From Megascapheus bottae (lineage: Eukaryota > Chordata > Mammalia > Rodentia > Geomyidae): a stretch of DNA of 64,000 nucleotides. Both the position numbers and the translations under genes were made by a program. Below are positions 1 through 13,810 of the stretch, in pieces. The DNA lies in contig JANJXV010000016.1 in assembly GCA_024803745.1 (NCBI GenBank), positions 39,723,001-39,787,000 of the forward strand, given 5' to 3'. The stretch's first letter is position 1. The number at the start of each line of letters is the position of its first letter. A model generated the notes under the pieces. The model did no database searches, had not been told where the DNA came from, and saw only the letters and a list, made by a program, of their open reading frames with translations.

Positions 1-419
1 ATTTATTAGAACTGTTATGAAACCACTGGGGTTGATATTGTCAAAAATGCCCCTCCACTGGAACTGAGAATCTTGTTTGTGTATGGCAGAAAAGAGACTA
101 ATTAGTTTGTACTGACTATATTCCTTAAGTTTATTATCATTTGATTATTCATTATATGACAAAATGTCCTCATAATTACACTGAGTCCAAGAAAACCTAA
201 ATACATGCATGCAAAATCTCTACAGAGTAGTAAAATATTTTAATTTCAATGTAAAGTAGTAACTTTTAAAACTACCCACTCTTTGGTTTGCATACTTGCA
301 TAAGTTTAGAGATTCTAGGCAATTGCTCTCATTTTCTTTATCAAGTAAATTATAGTTTCCATAAAAATAAAACAGGAGAGAAAATAAGCTGTAAGTTATT
401 ATTGCATTTCCCCACTACT

Positions 420-444
420 GCTTGTTTGTTTGTTTGTTTGTTTG
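420..444. repeat. (TTTG)n microsatellite
   Basis: About six TTTG units. Confidence 0.8.
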
Positions 445-750
445 TATGATGTGATGTATTTTCTGAATGTTGGTTGTTGATTCTCCAGTGACGGAAAAGA
501 GGAAGTTTCTATGTCTGTGGAGAAGCACTGGCTGCAAGCTGGAGGACCTGGGTCAGAAGCTGGCTTTGGTGCTCGTTCTGACCTGCATTGCCAGATCTCT
601 TCCGTTGTTCTGGAGATTGTGTTTCTTTTTGTCTGAGGATCTTTGTCATTCCACAGTGACATTTTGAGGAGGCAATACAAAGTATAGAGATCTTCCTTGT
701 ATGTGGCTCATGACAGAGTCAAGGTGGGCAGAAATTGTTCCTACATTCTT

Positions 751-966
751 TTATTTTTATTTTTATTTGTTGCCAGTCCTGGGCCTGAGCTCAGGGCCTG
801 AGCCCTGTCCTTGGACTTTCTCGAGGCTAGAGCTCTACCACTTGAGCCTCAGCACCACTTCCAGCTTCTTTTTTTTTCTCTGTACTGTATGTGGTACCAA
901 GGAATTGAACCCGGGTCTTCGTGCATGCTAGGCAAGCATTCTACCACTAGGCCAAACTCCTGGTCC
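751..966 (-). mobile_element. IDL-Geo-type dimeric SINE with 17-bp target-site duplication
   Basis: The minus-strand copy has both monomers and an A-rich tail (TTTATTTTTA on the plus strand). Exact 17-bp direct repeats flank it at 734-750 and 967-983 (ATTGTTCCTACATTCTT). The intact duplication shows retrotransposition and dates the copy as fairly recent. Confidence 0.92.
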
Positions 967-1506
967 ATTGTTCCTACATTCTTCAACTCACAGTGTAATC
1001 TCACTGTTCTTCCCTAGGAATTCAGAATGGAATGAAGTAGCAGGTGATAGACCCGAGCTTTTTGCAAAAAAAATTATTTTTATTACATAAGGAAGGATGG
1101 TTTAACATAATGTTATATTGCCCTTTTTGCTTTCATTTGTGTGTCTTTACATAGAATATGTTCAAGATGCCTGCTATCATGTACAGGACCTTTTTTCTTA
1201 AGAATAAAGCTTCAATAAAAATACAATTTATTTCCAGCATTCACACAAAGCATATGATGAATTTTTCAAGCTAAATAATACAGTTACACTGTCATGGTAT
1301 AGCAATTAGTAGAATATATACAATTACTCACACAACTAAGCAAAAATTCAAAATTCTCTTGCAATTTAAGTATAATCAGAGTGTTTTAATAAAACATATT
1401 AAAGCTCACTAATTGGCGAATCTGTTAAATTTGATGATTGTTGATGTTTTTATTTTTAAAATAGCTGTTTTCCAGAAGCAAACAGGAAGAGGCATGAGTG
1501 CATTCA

Positions 1507-1529
1507 CACACACACACACACACACACAC
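1507..1529. repeat. (CA)n microsatellite
   Basis: Uninterrupted CA run. A second short CA tract lies at about 1,714-1,738. Confidence 0.85.
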
Positions 1530-2040
1530 TATCAACTAGAATCATCTTGTTCTCTCACTCTCCTGTAATTAGTGTAAAATAAAATGCATGCACACACCCA
1601 TAAACACTTTTATAGGTATATAAAATAGGGGATTCACATAAATGAAAAAAATGGTTTTTAATTTTGATGTTCCTATAAAAAATTATTAATATTTCTCTCT
1701 CTAACTCTCTGTCACACATACACACACACACACACTCACATACTCTCACATACACTCACACACCCCAGATCATAATCCTAATTGGCCATGTCAGACCACA
1801 GTTACACTTGGAACTCACTTGTGAAAATGCAAAACACAGCGACAAACTCCTGATTGCAAGCAAGATTTTATAATTCAGGAAGGAACGAACAATACTCCAC
1901 CATACAGTGTAGGGATCAAGGACTGGGTAATGTCTGTGACAACTTGACGGCTGCTACTTGTACATTTTACAATGTTATATATAAATCTTGGGAACATTGA
2001 ATTAGAGAAAAGCTAAAAGTTGGTGTTACTAAATTGAAGA

Positions 2041-2212
2041 GCAGGGAGTTTGGCCTAGTATGCACGAAGACCCGGGTTCGATTCCTTGTTACCATATACA
2101 TAGAAAAAAGCTGGAAGTGGTGATGTGGCTCAAGTGGTAGAGCTCTAGCCTTGAGAAAGTCCAAAGACATAACTCAGGTCCTGAGCTCAAGCCCCAGGAC
2201 TGGCAAAAAAAA
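2041..2212 (+). mobile_element. IDL-Geo-type SINE, left monomer internally deleted
   Basis: The left monomer goes directly from GGCCTAG to TATGCACGAAGACC, missing the segment normally between two CCTAG copies. This removes most of the box A region. The right Geo monomer and tail are complete. Confidence 0.85.
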
Positions 2213-4461
2213 TTATATTGAAGCTGGACTTCAACATACCCCCAGTAATCTCTCCTATTCCCCGTCTTCCTCTGATTCTGTCCCCCTTGAAGGTCAGACA
2301 TTTCTGCAAATACTCATGACCTGTGTCCCACCATCATCACCATCTTCATCAACGGAGGTCTAGTTTCCAGAAATGAGTGAAAGTATGTGACATTTCAGGG
2401 TATATGATAATATACTGTGGTGTGCCCATGCCAATTAACAGATAAACAGGAGAACACCACTTTTCATGGCTAAACTGATAAAACAGTGTGTATGAGATGA
2501 GTTTGCAGTATCCGTAAGGGATTGTCATTTTCCTTTACAGGGAGAGAGAGAGGAGAGTTGTCCTCTCTTAATTAGAACGGGACTTGTTTCAGAACCTAGG
2601 TCCGGGGTTTTCAGAGATGACACTTGGAAAGCAAAAACACAGTGCATGTCTAGAAGCTAACTGAGGAGAGGACTACAGAAAGCTCTCACTTTCCCACTGA
2701 AAGGAAGGAGAGAAAGGCTGAAGGTAGGGCTCAGTGGTAGAGCCTAAGTTCAGAGTCCTGTGACGTTACCTACAGGGAAGAAAATTTTCCTTTTCACTGA
2801 ATGGATGACCCGTGTGGGAAACTATTGAATCAGGTCACAGATAAGTTTTCTAATTCATGACTGATCACTAAATATAAGTCACATAACAATGTCATATAAA
2901 ATATAGTGCACATATTTATCTATCCCAAATGTGAGTACATTTTTGTATAATATAAACTCACATTTAATAGGGATGCACATGCTCAGCTGATTTCATTTAG
3001 GTTAAATTAGATATACATTAACATGTCTGCCTCATCTCAGGAAGTACTTTACAACTCCTGTTCATTATGAACTGGAAAGGGCACAGGTCGTTGTAGAGTT
3101 GTAGTTTCTGTTCTATTTTGTGTCTTAGAAAAGATTTATCTTAATAGCAAACTACTATTACTTTGACTTTGTTCTCACAATTGCCGTTGTGTAACATAAA
3201 ATGACAGTGTCAGAAGTAAAGGATTCCACACAGACCTAGTCAAAACCTGTAATTTACACTTAAGGAACACTAAAAAGCCCATAATGACAAAATTGTGTGA
3301 CTGAGATAAGAGAGGTAATAAGAAGAATGAGGAAGAACAAGCCAAAAGGAAAGGCAGAGGAATTATGGACATTATAGGCTTCAAATCATAGAAAAGGTGA
3401 AGTTCTCTTAACTTCACAGCCACATTAGAGCACTGGCAAATATTTTAAACGATATTCAGACAGGTTCCTGTCGTAATCTTTAAGAAAAAATAAATTTAGG
3501 AAACACATCCTTGTTCCATCACAGAAAATTATGAACAGTACGTCTGGGTATTTATTGTCATTTTGCAACAGATGCTACCGCACCTGCAGTGAAATATTCC
3601 TAAATGCAGATTATTTTCTATGTTTTGACAGGATTGGATTTTCTCTATTCTTCATGCAGTTACACCTCTGAGCATCAAGCAACCTTGGCATCACTTGATT
3701 CTTGAATGTCCCTCAAGGTCCCATAGGGTAATGTTAAGGTCTCCACCAAGGGATACCACCACATCCCCAACAGGTTCAAACAGATGGGCCTACCTATTTC
3801 TTTTTTTGACATTTCACATATCTACTCTCAGTTATACTATTCCAGTAGAACAGGTATCAACTTCTCTTGCCTTTTAAAATGAAATAAAGCAAGCCAAAAT
3901 GGCGTTGGCACTCTTCAAATTATATTGCAAGCTAACTAACCGACAACACTTCCTTTCTGAGAGATAGCTGTACTCAACTGGTTCACCTTAATAAAAGCAT
4001 TTCAGAATAAAACCTACCCAAAGTCTTATGGGTAATGATCTACTATTTAATATTTGAGTGCCTCAAAATGTCCAGTCTTTCTCACAGGCCTTTGGTACAC
4101 TCATAATCCACATCTAAATTATTGTGCCCAAAAGCAGATCAAAACCACATTTGAGGTCACAGTAGTTTCATAATATAAATATTTGGTAATAGACTGATAT
4201 CCACAGGCAATTCAGATATCCCAGCATTACTGAGTTTAAGACCAAAATAAGTTACTTAGCTCTCTCAAGTAATTTAAAAGAAAACAGACTATTTCTATAA
4301 CATGTTTCCAGAATAGATTGTAACCCATAACTCTGTAAGGTATTGTAACACCCAATTTCCATGACATAGGGGAGCCACCAATTAAAAGATAAGGATCTAC
4401 TAGGGAAATTAGATTTATTTTCGCCTTACTTGCATTTATGGATACCCTATGCATCTAAGCG

Positions 4462-4470
4462 AGTGTGTGT

Positions 4471-4524
<54 letters not shown>
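4462..4524. repeat. (GT)n microsatellite
   Basis: About 30 GT units with one early interruption (TATG). Confidence 0.9.
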
Positions 4525-4525
<1 letters not shown>

Positions 4526-5117
4526 ATTCTTATGACCATGACGACCTATAGTCTGTGATAATCCAAGTCACTACCCGACTTTTAGCATTCATGGACAGCC
4601 ATAAATGCACACTACTGTAGTCATGATCACTCGGTTCTAAAGCCCTGTTCTCTCATAAAATCCACAGAAGGACATTATTACAGTTTATTAGCAACGACTT
4701 TCCAATTTAAAAATTTAACACTCATCTGGAGGACACTTTATGTTAGGCTAACACCAATGAAAGCCTTCCAGAAGGATAACTAAATTTCTTTCCAATGAAA
4801 TTCTTTACCTAACACATAAAAAATAATGATCAGCAAACTATAACAGAAAAAAAGTAGCAAGCTTTTAAATAGCATTTGGTATTTAAAATCTCCAGCATCT
4901 TACAAGAAGCAGTTTTGACCACTGAATTTCTAACTCTATAAAACTTAGGGTTTTTTTGTAATTTTCATGCAGTCATAGAGAGGTTTCAAAAAACATTTTC
5001 AAGTTGCCTGTAGTCAGACACTAAGACATAAGCTGTAATTTTCACTTCTGGAGAGACAGATGTGAGAACACAGCTCTAGGCTGGCCTGAGCAACGAGTTA
5101 GTGAGACCACTATTAGT

Positions 5118-5322
5118 AAGCTAGGCATGGTAGCACAAACCTGTCATCCTGGTCACACAGGAGGATCCAGTTAGGGGGATCAGGATTAGAGGCTACCTCT
5201 GGATCTACGGAAAGATCTACCTGGAAAGTAAAAGAGTGAAGTGAAAAGCAAAGGTGGTATTGTTTTGCTGTAGAATGCAGCCTGCAATGGCAAGGCCCTG
5301 AAATCAACACCCAATGTAGTAA
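5118..5322 (+). mobile_element. B1-ID-like dimeric SINE, old
   Basis: Begins B1-like (GCTAGGCATGGTAGCACAAAC) and ends ID-like (AATGGCAAGGCCCTGAAATC). Diverged. Confidence 0.5.
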
Positions 5323-6688
5323 ATAAATATCTTCTTCAAGACCAGAGCTAATTTAGTGAACTAATAAAGCTATTTTCAGAAACAATTGTTTTCATTGATT
5401 TTAGGCAAATATTTGAGTTCTTAGAAGAGTCTGGATCAATCAAGTAGGCCACAGGATATCACACTGATCTGATGGGTAGAAAGATGAAGTAGACACATGT
5501 TTAGTCATTCACCCTGAGTACAAACTGACGCCATCCCTCCAAAGAGAATCTGCCTTTCTACAATCTCACGGCCTAAATCAGATCAGATTCCTGGAGCACT
5601 TGTCTCTGATTCCTAGTATAATGATTAGGAAGCCAAATACTTCCCTTTAAGATGGCTTTTGATAATGAAAAGGAATCTGTGTTTTCCCATTGGCCCACAT
5701 ATTTTCTTTTCCTTACTTGTATAGAAGATTTGGAAATGGAGTGCTGAGTAGATGACTGCTATGGAAAAATCATCATTTAGTTTAAAGATTGTGAAGTAGT
5801 TTGAAAAAAATTAGTATTTGTTCAGCTTTTTGTTCTGTGGTACTGTTAGTCCGCTTCCCTCCTTCTCTTTCATCTTGTTTTATTACAAACAAGACATTTT
5901 TTAAATTATATCTTGTTTGGGGGAAATAAATTAGAAGCAATGTACTTCAATTCCTTCTGCACCCTGGGCAAGGCTTTCCTGGCTGGAATCCATTTCCCCA
6001 CAGGAAAGCCCTGGGTGTGACCAACTCCTGGCTTGGTTCTGTCTGGTTTTCTCATCTAAGCCACAGCTGTGTGTGTTCATACATGACTTGGCTCCTTTTG
6101 TAATAAAATGGCTATAATAGTTCAAATCCTCCACATTCCAGACTATGTGGAGGTAGACAGTTTCTTTTCTTGTCTCGTTAAGACGTAAGATATTTGAAAA
6201 TAAGATATCCCCTCTTTAAGAATAAGATAGCCCTTCCTAGAAGTGTACAGTAAATCTCCCCGAGAGTCCCGTGTGACACTCAAACAGCCAATTCATGAAC
6301 CAATTTCTGTATCAGCAAAGGAATTTCTGTGGATCCACAGAGCCGAGTGGCACCTTTGTAGCTGGCAAGGGGCTCAGATTCCTGACCAACTTCCTGAAGG
6401 AAAATAAAAATCTACCAAAATGATGTGTTTGAGGGATGGAAATAAAAGCCACCTCACATCTGGATTTCCTGAAAAATATTAACTCAAAACCAATTTAGGG
6501 GAAATGATTAGGTGAGAGTTGTTTTAATTTTCTTTTCTTTTTTTTTTTCAGTTTTGTGAGCAAGAGAGTGAATCCAAGGGTTTACACTGGCCAGTACATC
6601 TGTCTGCCACTAATTACCTCTCCAACCACAGTATTCATGATACATTACACTAATAATGTCATGATGGCATTCATTAAAATAAGTAGAA

Positions 6689-6899
6689 GCTGGGCTGGGA
6701 GTTTGGCCTAGTGGTTAAAGTGCTTACCTAGCATGCACGAAGACCCGGGTTCGATTGGTTCTATTCCTTGGTACCACATATATAGAAAAAGCCAGAAGTG
6801 GTGCTGAGGCTCAAGTGGTAGAGCTCTAGCCTTGAGAAAGTCCAAGGACAGTGCTCAGGCCCTGAGCTCAAGCCCAGGACTGGAAATAAAAAAAAAAAA
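6689..6899 (+). mobile_element. IDL-Geo-type dimeric SINE, full length
   Basis: This is a complete plus-strand copy: ID-like monomer, box B-like GGGTTCGATT with a short duplication after it, A-rich linker, Geo monomer and A-tail. AAGTAGAA direct repeats at 6,681-6,688 and 6,900-6,907 are a probable target-site duplication. Confidence 0.9.
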
Positions 6900-9800
6900 A
6901 AGTAGAATCGTTAAGTAATCAAGGTTACACTGACTCACAGCAAGCATTCTTTCTCCACGAATGCCATTCTACTTTTTGAGAATTGTTATCATTATTGAAA
7001 CTGTACCAAAAAAAAAAAACAGATAAATTGTATCACAAAGTAGTAGAAATGGAAATGCAAAGCCTAGGCTATTAACTGAAATATTTCCTTATGACAAGAT
7101 ATGCTCAGATTATATGGTAGATAAACTAGGTGCAGGTTGAGAAGCAACCAAATAGACATCATGTTGAAATGCTGATTCATCTATTTATATCAGACTTTTC
7201 TGCTTTCTCCTTCCGTCTTCCTCTACCTCCCTCCTAACTGAGTACAATGTAGTAATCATGCCATATTATTGTTGTTTGGTATAATAATTGCCATTTTCAT
7301 ACCTTCCACTCTTGTTTCACTCATTCAGTTAGGTTGCTTATAAATACTTGAAACACTAGGTTCTTGTGAAGCAAAATACATAACTGGCTATTAAATACAA
7401 CAGCATTGAAACTTAATATTGTTATGTGTATTTTTCTTTCATGTTTGTCACTTCAATTTGTACCTTGTCAATGTTCAAGGTGAAAAATCCATTTTCAAAC
7501 TGTTTCATAAAATATTCTTTATGTAATCCCCTGGGAAATATAAATTTTCAATCATTCTTAAGATTTAATATTTAATCATTTTGTTTTATGTATTTACTTT
7601 ATATCTTAGGAAAACATGTATCATTTGCCACAAATAGATTTATGTAATCTTCTTGATTTAGATATTTTATTGAGTGATATTAATCTGTGTTTAAATGTTA
7701 GCATGGGAAATAGAGTCCAATGTAAAGATTGTATTTTTGTGTCAAAAATATTCCCTAAAACTAAAAGCTTTCTTCTACCATACCAGCAGTGCCATATATA
7801 TATATATATGATTTTAATGTCAATATGTCTTATTAGAGTCTTTTCTTGAAGTACCAATACATTTTCATATTATTTTTATTACTGTATTTTTGACTACAGA
7901 GATTAAATTTAAAACTTTTTATTATCTGTACTTTACTACATTCAGATGGTTTATTTATAATGTTTCAAAGAAATGCTAGTGATCTCATCCAAACTTAATT
8001 TTCTTTTTAAATTCTTGGTTTTCTATCTTAATATTTTAACCAAATTCTTTTACATTGTACACCAATTACAATTCCATAAGGAATAAAATCATCCCAAGAG
8101 TTTTGAAATGACAGCAATTACATGCTGTATGATTTGTGCACACAGACAATTTTCCTTAAGCCAGGTATGTTTATACACCAGAAGCCAAAGCCACATTACC
8201 CAAGATGGCCCCTGAGAGACATCTATGACATGACATTGTCTCTCATATAGATCTGTTATGGAAGGATCTATGCCAAAGTCTCTGTGATAACCAATCTTTA
8301 ATATCTGACCATGTGGCTCTTGTTATTTTACTTTTGCTGTTGTTTACTAAGTTAACTATATTTTTATGTTCATTGTCATATACAAAGATAGTTGCATTGT
8401 ACTTAAATCAAGTCATTAATTTATTCTGGCACATTATCCTGTTAGTGGTACTATCTGTGTTTATAACTTATTTTTCCATACTGAGGAGAAGTAAATAAAG
8501 GTCAAGAGTGTTTTGACAAAGGAACTTCAGTGCCATTTTGCTCATTAACCATTAACTTTCAAGGAAAGAATTACAATCACAGTAGTTTATTTTCTAACAA
8601 AATCAGATTTAGCCTTGGGTTAAATAGCCACATCCAAGCTCAACAAACCAAATGGCTTGGCAGCTTGTATGAAACTATCACTGGCAAGAAATTACAAATG
8701 GTCCGACTGGTAGGAACGTATTGGGATTTTTGTCAGGAGACCTCCCCAGCAAAAGTGATGTTTTGAGAAGATTAACTTAATCTTTACCATGAACGTTACG
8801 TGATTAGGAAGAACAAACAAAAAGGTCAATTAATAGTTTATTCTAATTATGAAGAGTTTAAATAAAGAATCGCACAGGAATGACAGAACGAAAATGATAA
8901 CTACTTAACAGACTGAAAGCAGGATTAAGAGAATGGGTATATATAGGAGAAATATCATAAGCTACTGAATATAAATTCAGGTTTCTTTTTTGTCATCCAA
9001 AACTAAATTCAAATGTAGGCAACCCAGAAATGGCATAGTTGTTAAATATTGATGGCAGCACCCTGGCATCCACCAGCTTCGCAGAAGGAAGAAATGAGAA
9101 GAGAAAACAGCTGGAAGAAGAAGTTCTGGCCCTGATCTTATCCAGGAAGAAAAATAATTATACAAAGAATTATTTTCTAACTCTCCCTTGCATGTCATTC
9201 ATTAGGATGGCATTGTATGACTACTGAGAGTGTTACAGCTCTCACATCTGACCCACTCAGAAATCTCAGGAAGCAGTACAAGGAATGAGTTTCAAGAAAG
9301 AAATGCTATTGCAGAAGAATCTAAAATGAAGTAAGCATCCTGTGAAACTTGGCATGGGAGGCCAAGTAAAGAAAACAAACTACTGTCTATCAAAACACAA
9401 AAACAAGGGAAACAGAGAGAAAAAAATCATAATAGAAAGACCTGAGCCAAATACTCAAGTTGCAAAAGTCCTAAACAGAATAAATTTCCAAATCAGACAA
9501 CAATTGAAAACACAACAAAAAAACAGGCTGATGAGGTCAGATAACCTGCAGTATAGCAGCCTCAAACGGTAACACTGAGTCCTGGGATCTTAATTAGAGA
9601 GAAAGTAGCTCAGATAAATGTAAATCGAATTTAAAGCAACAATCCAAAAGAGGCATAAACTTACACATTTTAAATGAAGAGCAACTTCTTGATGCAATCA
9701 CATCTGTACTTAAACTCTGAGAAATGACATTCATAGTTAAAAGTGAAAAGAGACCTTGTCATAAATTTGAAGTTGGAATTCAATACTGTCTTGTATGTAA

Positions 9801-10529
9801 CTATATACAAGATATTTGATATTTGATATCAAATTAATATCAATTTTGTGTAATCAAATTTAATTTGTAATAGATAAAAATATTTGTGGTACGCATCGAT
9901 GGGAACTACAGAACATTCACCTTAAATGACTGTCAGTTTCCTTAGAGAGGAAAACTGATTCAAACCTTTTCTGCTGAATTCCAGATTTCACTGGGTAAAT
10001 CACTTCCTGGATAGCCATGGTATTTTTCATCCTTCTTCTTCCCTAGCTTGCATCTTATCTGACAGGCCACTAGGGGAACATCTAAAATGTTACTGCTTCA
10101 ATGGCTGCTTGTGGAATCTAATGGTCTGATTTCTAACCGGGTTATATTCTGGGTAACTGCCAGAAAATTACAAGACATTTTCCTTGTAGTACTTTGTCAT
10201 TTTAGGCATATGGTCTTGGCTGAAAAATCCAAAACAAAGATAAGAAAAAGGTCAACTCTTTTAACACTGCTGAATTTCTACAAGTCCAAGTGAAAAATAA
10301 GTCTCCAAGCTCTTAAAGAACAACAAGCAATTGATTCCAAAATTCTGACTATAAGTTATACATACTTATTTTGAATTGGTTGAGATGTTTAAATTAAGCC
10401 AACTTGATCCTCCCAATTGTCCATTGAAAACAAATTATCCTTTAATTCTAAAAACAAGCCTAGAACTCAAATTACTTCATAAAACATACATTTGTTATAA
10501 CGGTAACACTATCTCATAGAAAGACATCC

Positions 10530-10755
10530 TATTTATTTGTTTGTTTACATATTTATGCATTCATTGACAGTGCTAAGGATCAGGTTTTATGAACAAACAG
10601 TTGTTCACCTGAGCCATGCCTCAGCTCTGTTTTTTTACACTTTGTTTTGGAAGCAAGGTTTCACTTGCCCCAGGCTGACCTCTAACTCAAGATCTTCCTG
10701 CTTCTGCCTTCTCAATATCTTAGCATTAGGATACAAATGCCAGCAATCAGGAGAA
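10530..10755 (-). mobile_element. B1-ID-like dimeric SINE, old
   Basis: Minus-strand reading shows a B1-like segment (AAGATCTTGAGTTAGAGGTC) followed by an ID-like segment (GAGGCATGGCTCAGGTGAAC). Confidence 0.5.
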
Positions 10756-11629
10756 TGGAGTGTGCCAGTGACTGTGATACCCTAAGACCCTTTATTTCTC
10801 ACTAGAAAAGTAATCAACCAAATGTTGAAACAGTAAAATTAAATATAATTACAGCCGTTTGAGATATATTACATAATATAATTTTATTCTCATACTGCTC
10901 ATTGTTTGCATCTAAGGCACGAACAATATATTTTACTATAAATGCACTAAGGTAAAATACCTAACTATAGAGTAAAAAGTTTTCAAAGAGTATACTTCTT
11001 TTTTCTACCAAATATATACTTTCGACACCTCCAAAAAGACACAGGTGATAGAGGACAGATAGATTGATATGATATGATATAATATATAAGTGAGTTTTTC
11101 AGTGTGTGTATGAATTAATTGCTTTGGCTTTTCTTGTTTTTATAAAATAAATTCCAATGTTAGTATGGAACTACAGAAGACCCAAATACTAATTTATCCA
11201 AATAAATCAAGCAATTAAATTTACATTGTTTTCTCTTTTAGCTTCAGGAGACATGGAGACATCTTTGTCTGGCTGAAAGGCATAAATCACACAGGAAGTA
11301 TTAAGTGCTGAGAAGGCATGTACAATCTGTTTTAACACCACATTGGAGACAGCAGACAGCACTGCTCAGAGAAAGAGATCAGAAATGCTGCACCCACTGG
11401 ATGGCAGGGACTCTGTGACCTGGCGAATAATCAGGAAGTCTCCAGGTGGCAAAGAAGGCAAAGAATTCTTAATCCTATTTAACAAAGTATTCAGAAAGAA
11501 AACAAATAGGCCAGCATCATGAGGACAGCTGCAAGGTAGTGTTGAATAATTGAAACTAAGTTGAGAAATCAAGATGATTATAACTAACTAACCTATAGCA
11601 CTAATCACTCCTCTCTATCCCTGGTTTTG

Positions 11630-11766
<137 letters not shown>

Positions 11767-11989
11767 CATTCTGACAACAGAGGAAACAAAAATGCAGAGG
11801 TCTCAACAGTTGTGTTATTTAGATTCTCTGAGATGCCCTCTTGAGTTTTGCAAATAGGATGGCTTACTGAGTTATTGAAGCTTGAATATCCTAAATTCTC
11901 CTGAACATAGTGATATCCTGAGGTAACTTTAATGCTTTCAGAGTTTAGCGGCCCATAGAGCTACCATAATCAGAGCAAGCACAGCATCA

Positions 11990-12180
11990 TCATTGACTCA
12001 TGACTTTAATGCTAGCTACTCAAGAAGTTGAGAGGTAGAGGACTGTGGTCCAAAGCCAGTCCAGACAACACTCAGTCTCCCAGACAACCAACAAAAGAAT
12101 AGAATCAGTAGCATGGAATGAATCAGAGATTTTCATCTGAGCAAGAAGCCCTGTGAAAACACATAAGAGCTGAGTTAGAG
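11990..12180 (+). mobile_element. B1-like SINE, old
   Basis: TGCTAGCTACTCAAGAAGTTG and TCCAAAGCCAGTCCAGAC resemble the B1/7SL body. The right part is too diverged to assign. Confidence 0.45.
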
Positions 12181-12231
12181 CCAAAGTACTTTTACAAACA
12201 TAAATAATAAATTAAATAAGCAAAGCAAAAA

Positions 12232-12312
12232 AGGGGCTAGAGTGACTCAGGCAGTAAACCACAAACTGTAAGCACAATGCCTTGGGTTCAACTCCCAATA
12301 GTGACAAAAACA
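12232..12312 (+). mobile_element. ID-like SINE monomer
   Basis: GGGGCTAGAGTGACTCAGGC to TTGGGTTCAACTCCCAATAG matches the ID/tRNA box A and box B layout. Confidence 0.55.
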
Positions 12313-12619
12313 GAAACTCTATAATATTTAATAAAATTAATGTTCTAGTAATTCTGATATTCTCTGCTGTTTAGAAATACCGAATTCACTTTTCTGAACT
12401 TATAGTAAATGGACGATAACAACACAGCATTTTCACTGTTTTAAAAACATTTAAATGCTTACATGGACTTCAGAACTTCTTGATTGGCTTTTATTGTTAT
12501 ATTTAGAAGCTTTGCTTAAATTTAGACATTTTGAAATATTAAAAGTATTGAAAACATTCTATTGGAAAGTAAAAACAACATGAAGGAATTGCTGTTATAA
12601 GTGAAATAAATAAGCTAAT

Positions 12620-12775
12620 AAAATTTTGAGCTTTGGGGAAGGGGAGGCAGAGATAAGGGAAAGGGAGAAAATGAGGGAGGGGACAACATTGCTGAAATGA
12701 AATGTACTCAGTATCTTTCTTACATGACTGCAATCTTTCTGCATCCCTTTACAATAAAAAAATATTTTTGAGTTG
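12620..12775 (+). mobile_element. L1 3'-end-like repeat copy
   Basis: Shares G/A-rich sequence, then TGAAATGTACTCA..., then CTTTACAATAAAA with the copies at 44.5, 44.8 and 62.6 kb. I read the family as an L1 3' UTR by its A-rich end and polyadenylation signal. No ORF2 part is present. Confidence 0.45.
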
Positions 12776-13489
12776 AATTTAAAGAGAAGCCAAATCGTTT
12801 TATGTGACTCTAATAAAAATACCCTCTAATTCAAATGCACATATAATTTCTTCCCAAACAGAAAAATGATGCATTACTGACATAACGTGGCCAATATCAC
12901 CTTGTGATCTTCTCTGTGTGGCTCTAATAAGATATGGTTTCTATTGAAATTGCTGCATATCATTCTGGAACAAAACAGGTCATCATTAACTGTAACACTA
13001 CATAAAAAATAAAATGTTAAAATTAACTTCACAAGAAATTAATTGAATATATATAACATATATATGTAATGTTACTAAAATACTTCTTTCATTGGCATGT
13101 GAGCTGAGGGGGAAGCGTTGACATTAGCTCGTCTTACCTTCTGTTAGGGATTAAAACTTGAGTGTGCACATGAGAAAATGGTAATGGGAAAAATATCTTT
13201 TTGAAGGAGGTAGCTATCTACAGCCAATTAATGATCCATGTACAATTTCAAATTTTTACCTGTGCCATTATAGAATTTTTCTAAAAATTTCCTTCAAGTT
13301 AGGGAAGTATATCACAGCATTACATTTTCCTACTACTTCTTTACTTTAAAAAAATCATCCCTACCTTTGAGACAAAATACTAAATGACAATAATGGGCCA
13401 GAGATGGTTCCATAAGATTAGCAGTGGTAATAAAGAGAAAACAGGAGAAAAGAGTTTACAGTGGGAAAATTATGGAACCAGATGCTGAT

Positions 13490-13690
13490 GGTTTATATCT
13501 AGAGATTCTTAGCTACTCAGAAAGCTGAGATGTGAAGGTTGCTGTGCAGAGCCCTTGCCAATAGACACATCTGAGAGACTCTTATCAACAAAGAGCCAGA
13601 AATGATGACATGGCTCAACCAGTAGTGTGTCAATCTTGATCAAGATCCTGAGCTCAAGGTAACAGAATCAGAAAGAAGGAGGAAGGTCAG
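13490..13690 (+). mobile_element. Degenerate 7SL/B1-Geo SINE
   Basis: B1-like AGCTACTCAGAAAGCTGAGAT is followed by a diverged Geo monomer (GATGACATGGCTCAACC to CCTGAGCTCAAGG). An A/G-rich tail leads into the GGA microsatellite. Confidence 0.6.
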
Positions 13691-13714
13691 GGGGTAGTAG
13701 AGCAGAAAGAATAG

Positions 13715-13810
13715 AGGAGGAGGGGGAAAAGAGGAGGAGGGAGGGGAGGAGGAAAAGAAGGAGGAGGAGGAGGAGGAGGAGGAGGAGGAGGAGGAGATGG
13801 TGGTGGTGGT
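13715..13810. repeat. (GGA)n / (TGG)n purine-rich microsatellite
   Basis: Purine-only tract with about 12 uninterrupted GGA units, ending in TGG repeats. Confidence 0.88.

Larger units (their letters stand above)
1..10500. other. Gene-free AT-rich desert
   Basis: Apart from the SINEs and microsatellites listed, I see only short low-complexity ORFs (under about 85 codons), no splice-linked coding pattern and no RNA gene. Ancient repeats or conserved non-coding elements may be present but cannot be identified by eye. Confidence 0.7.
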
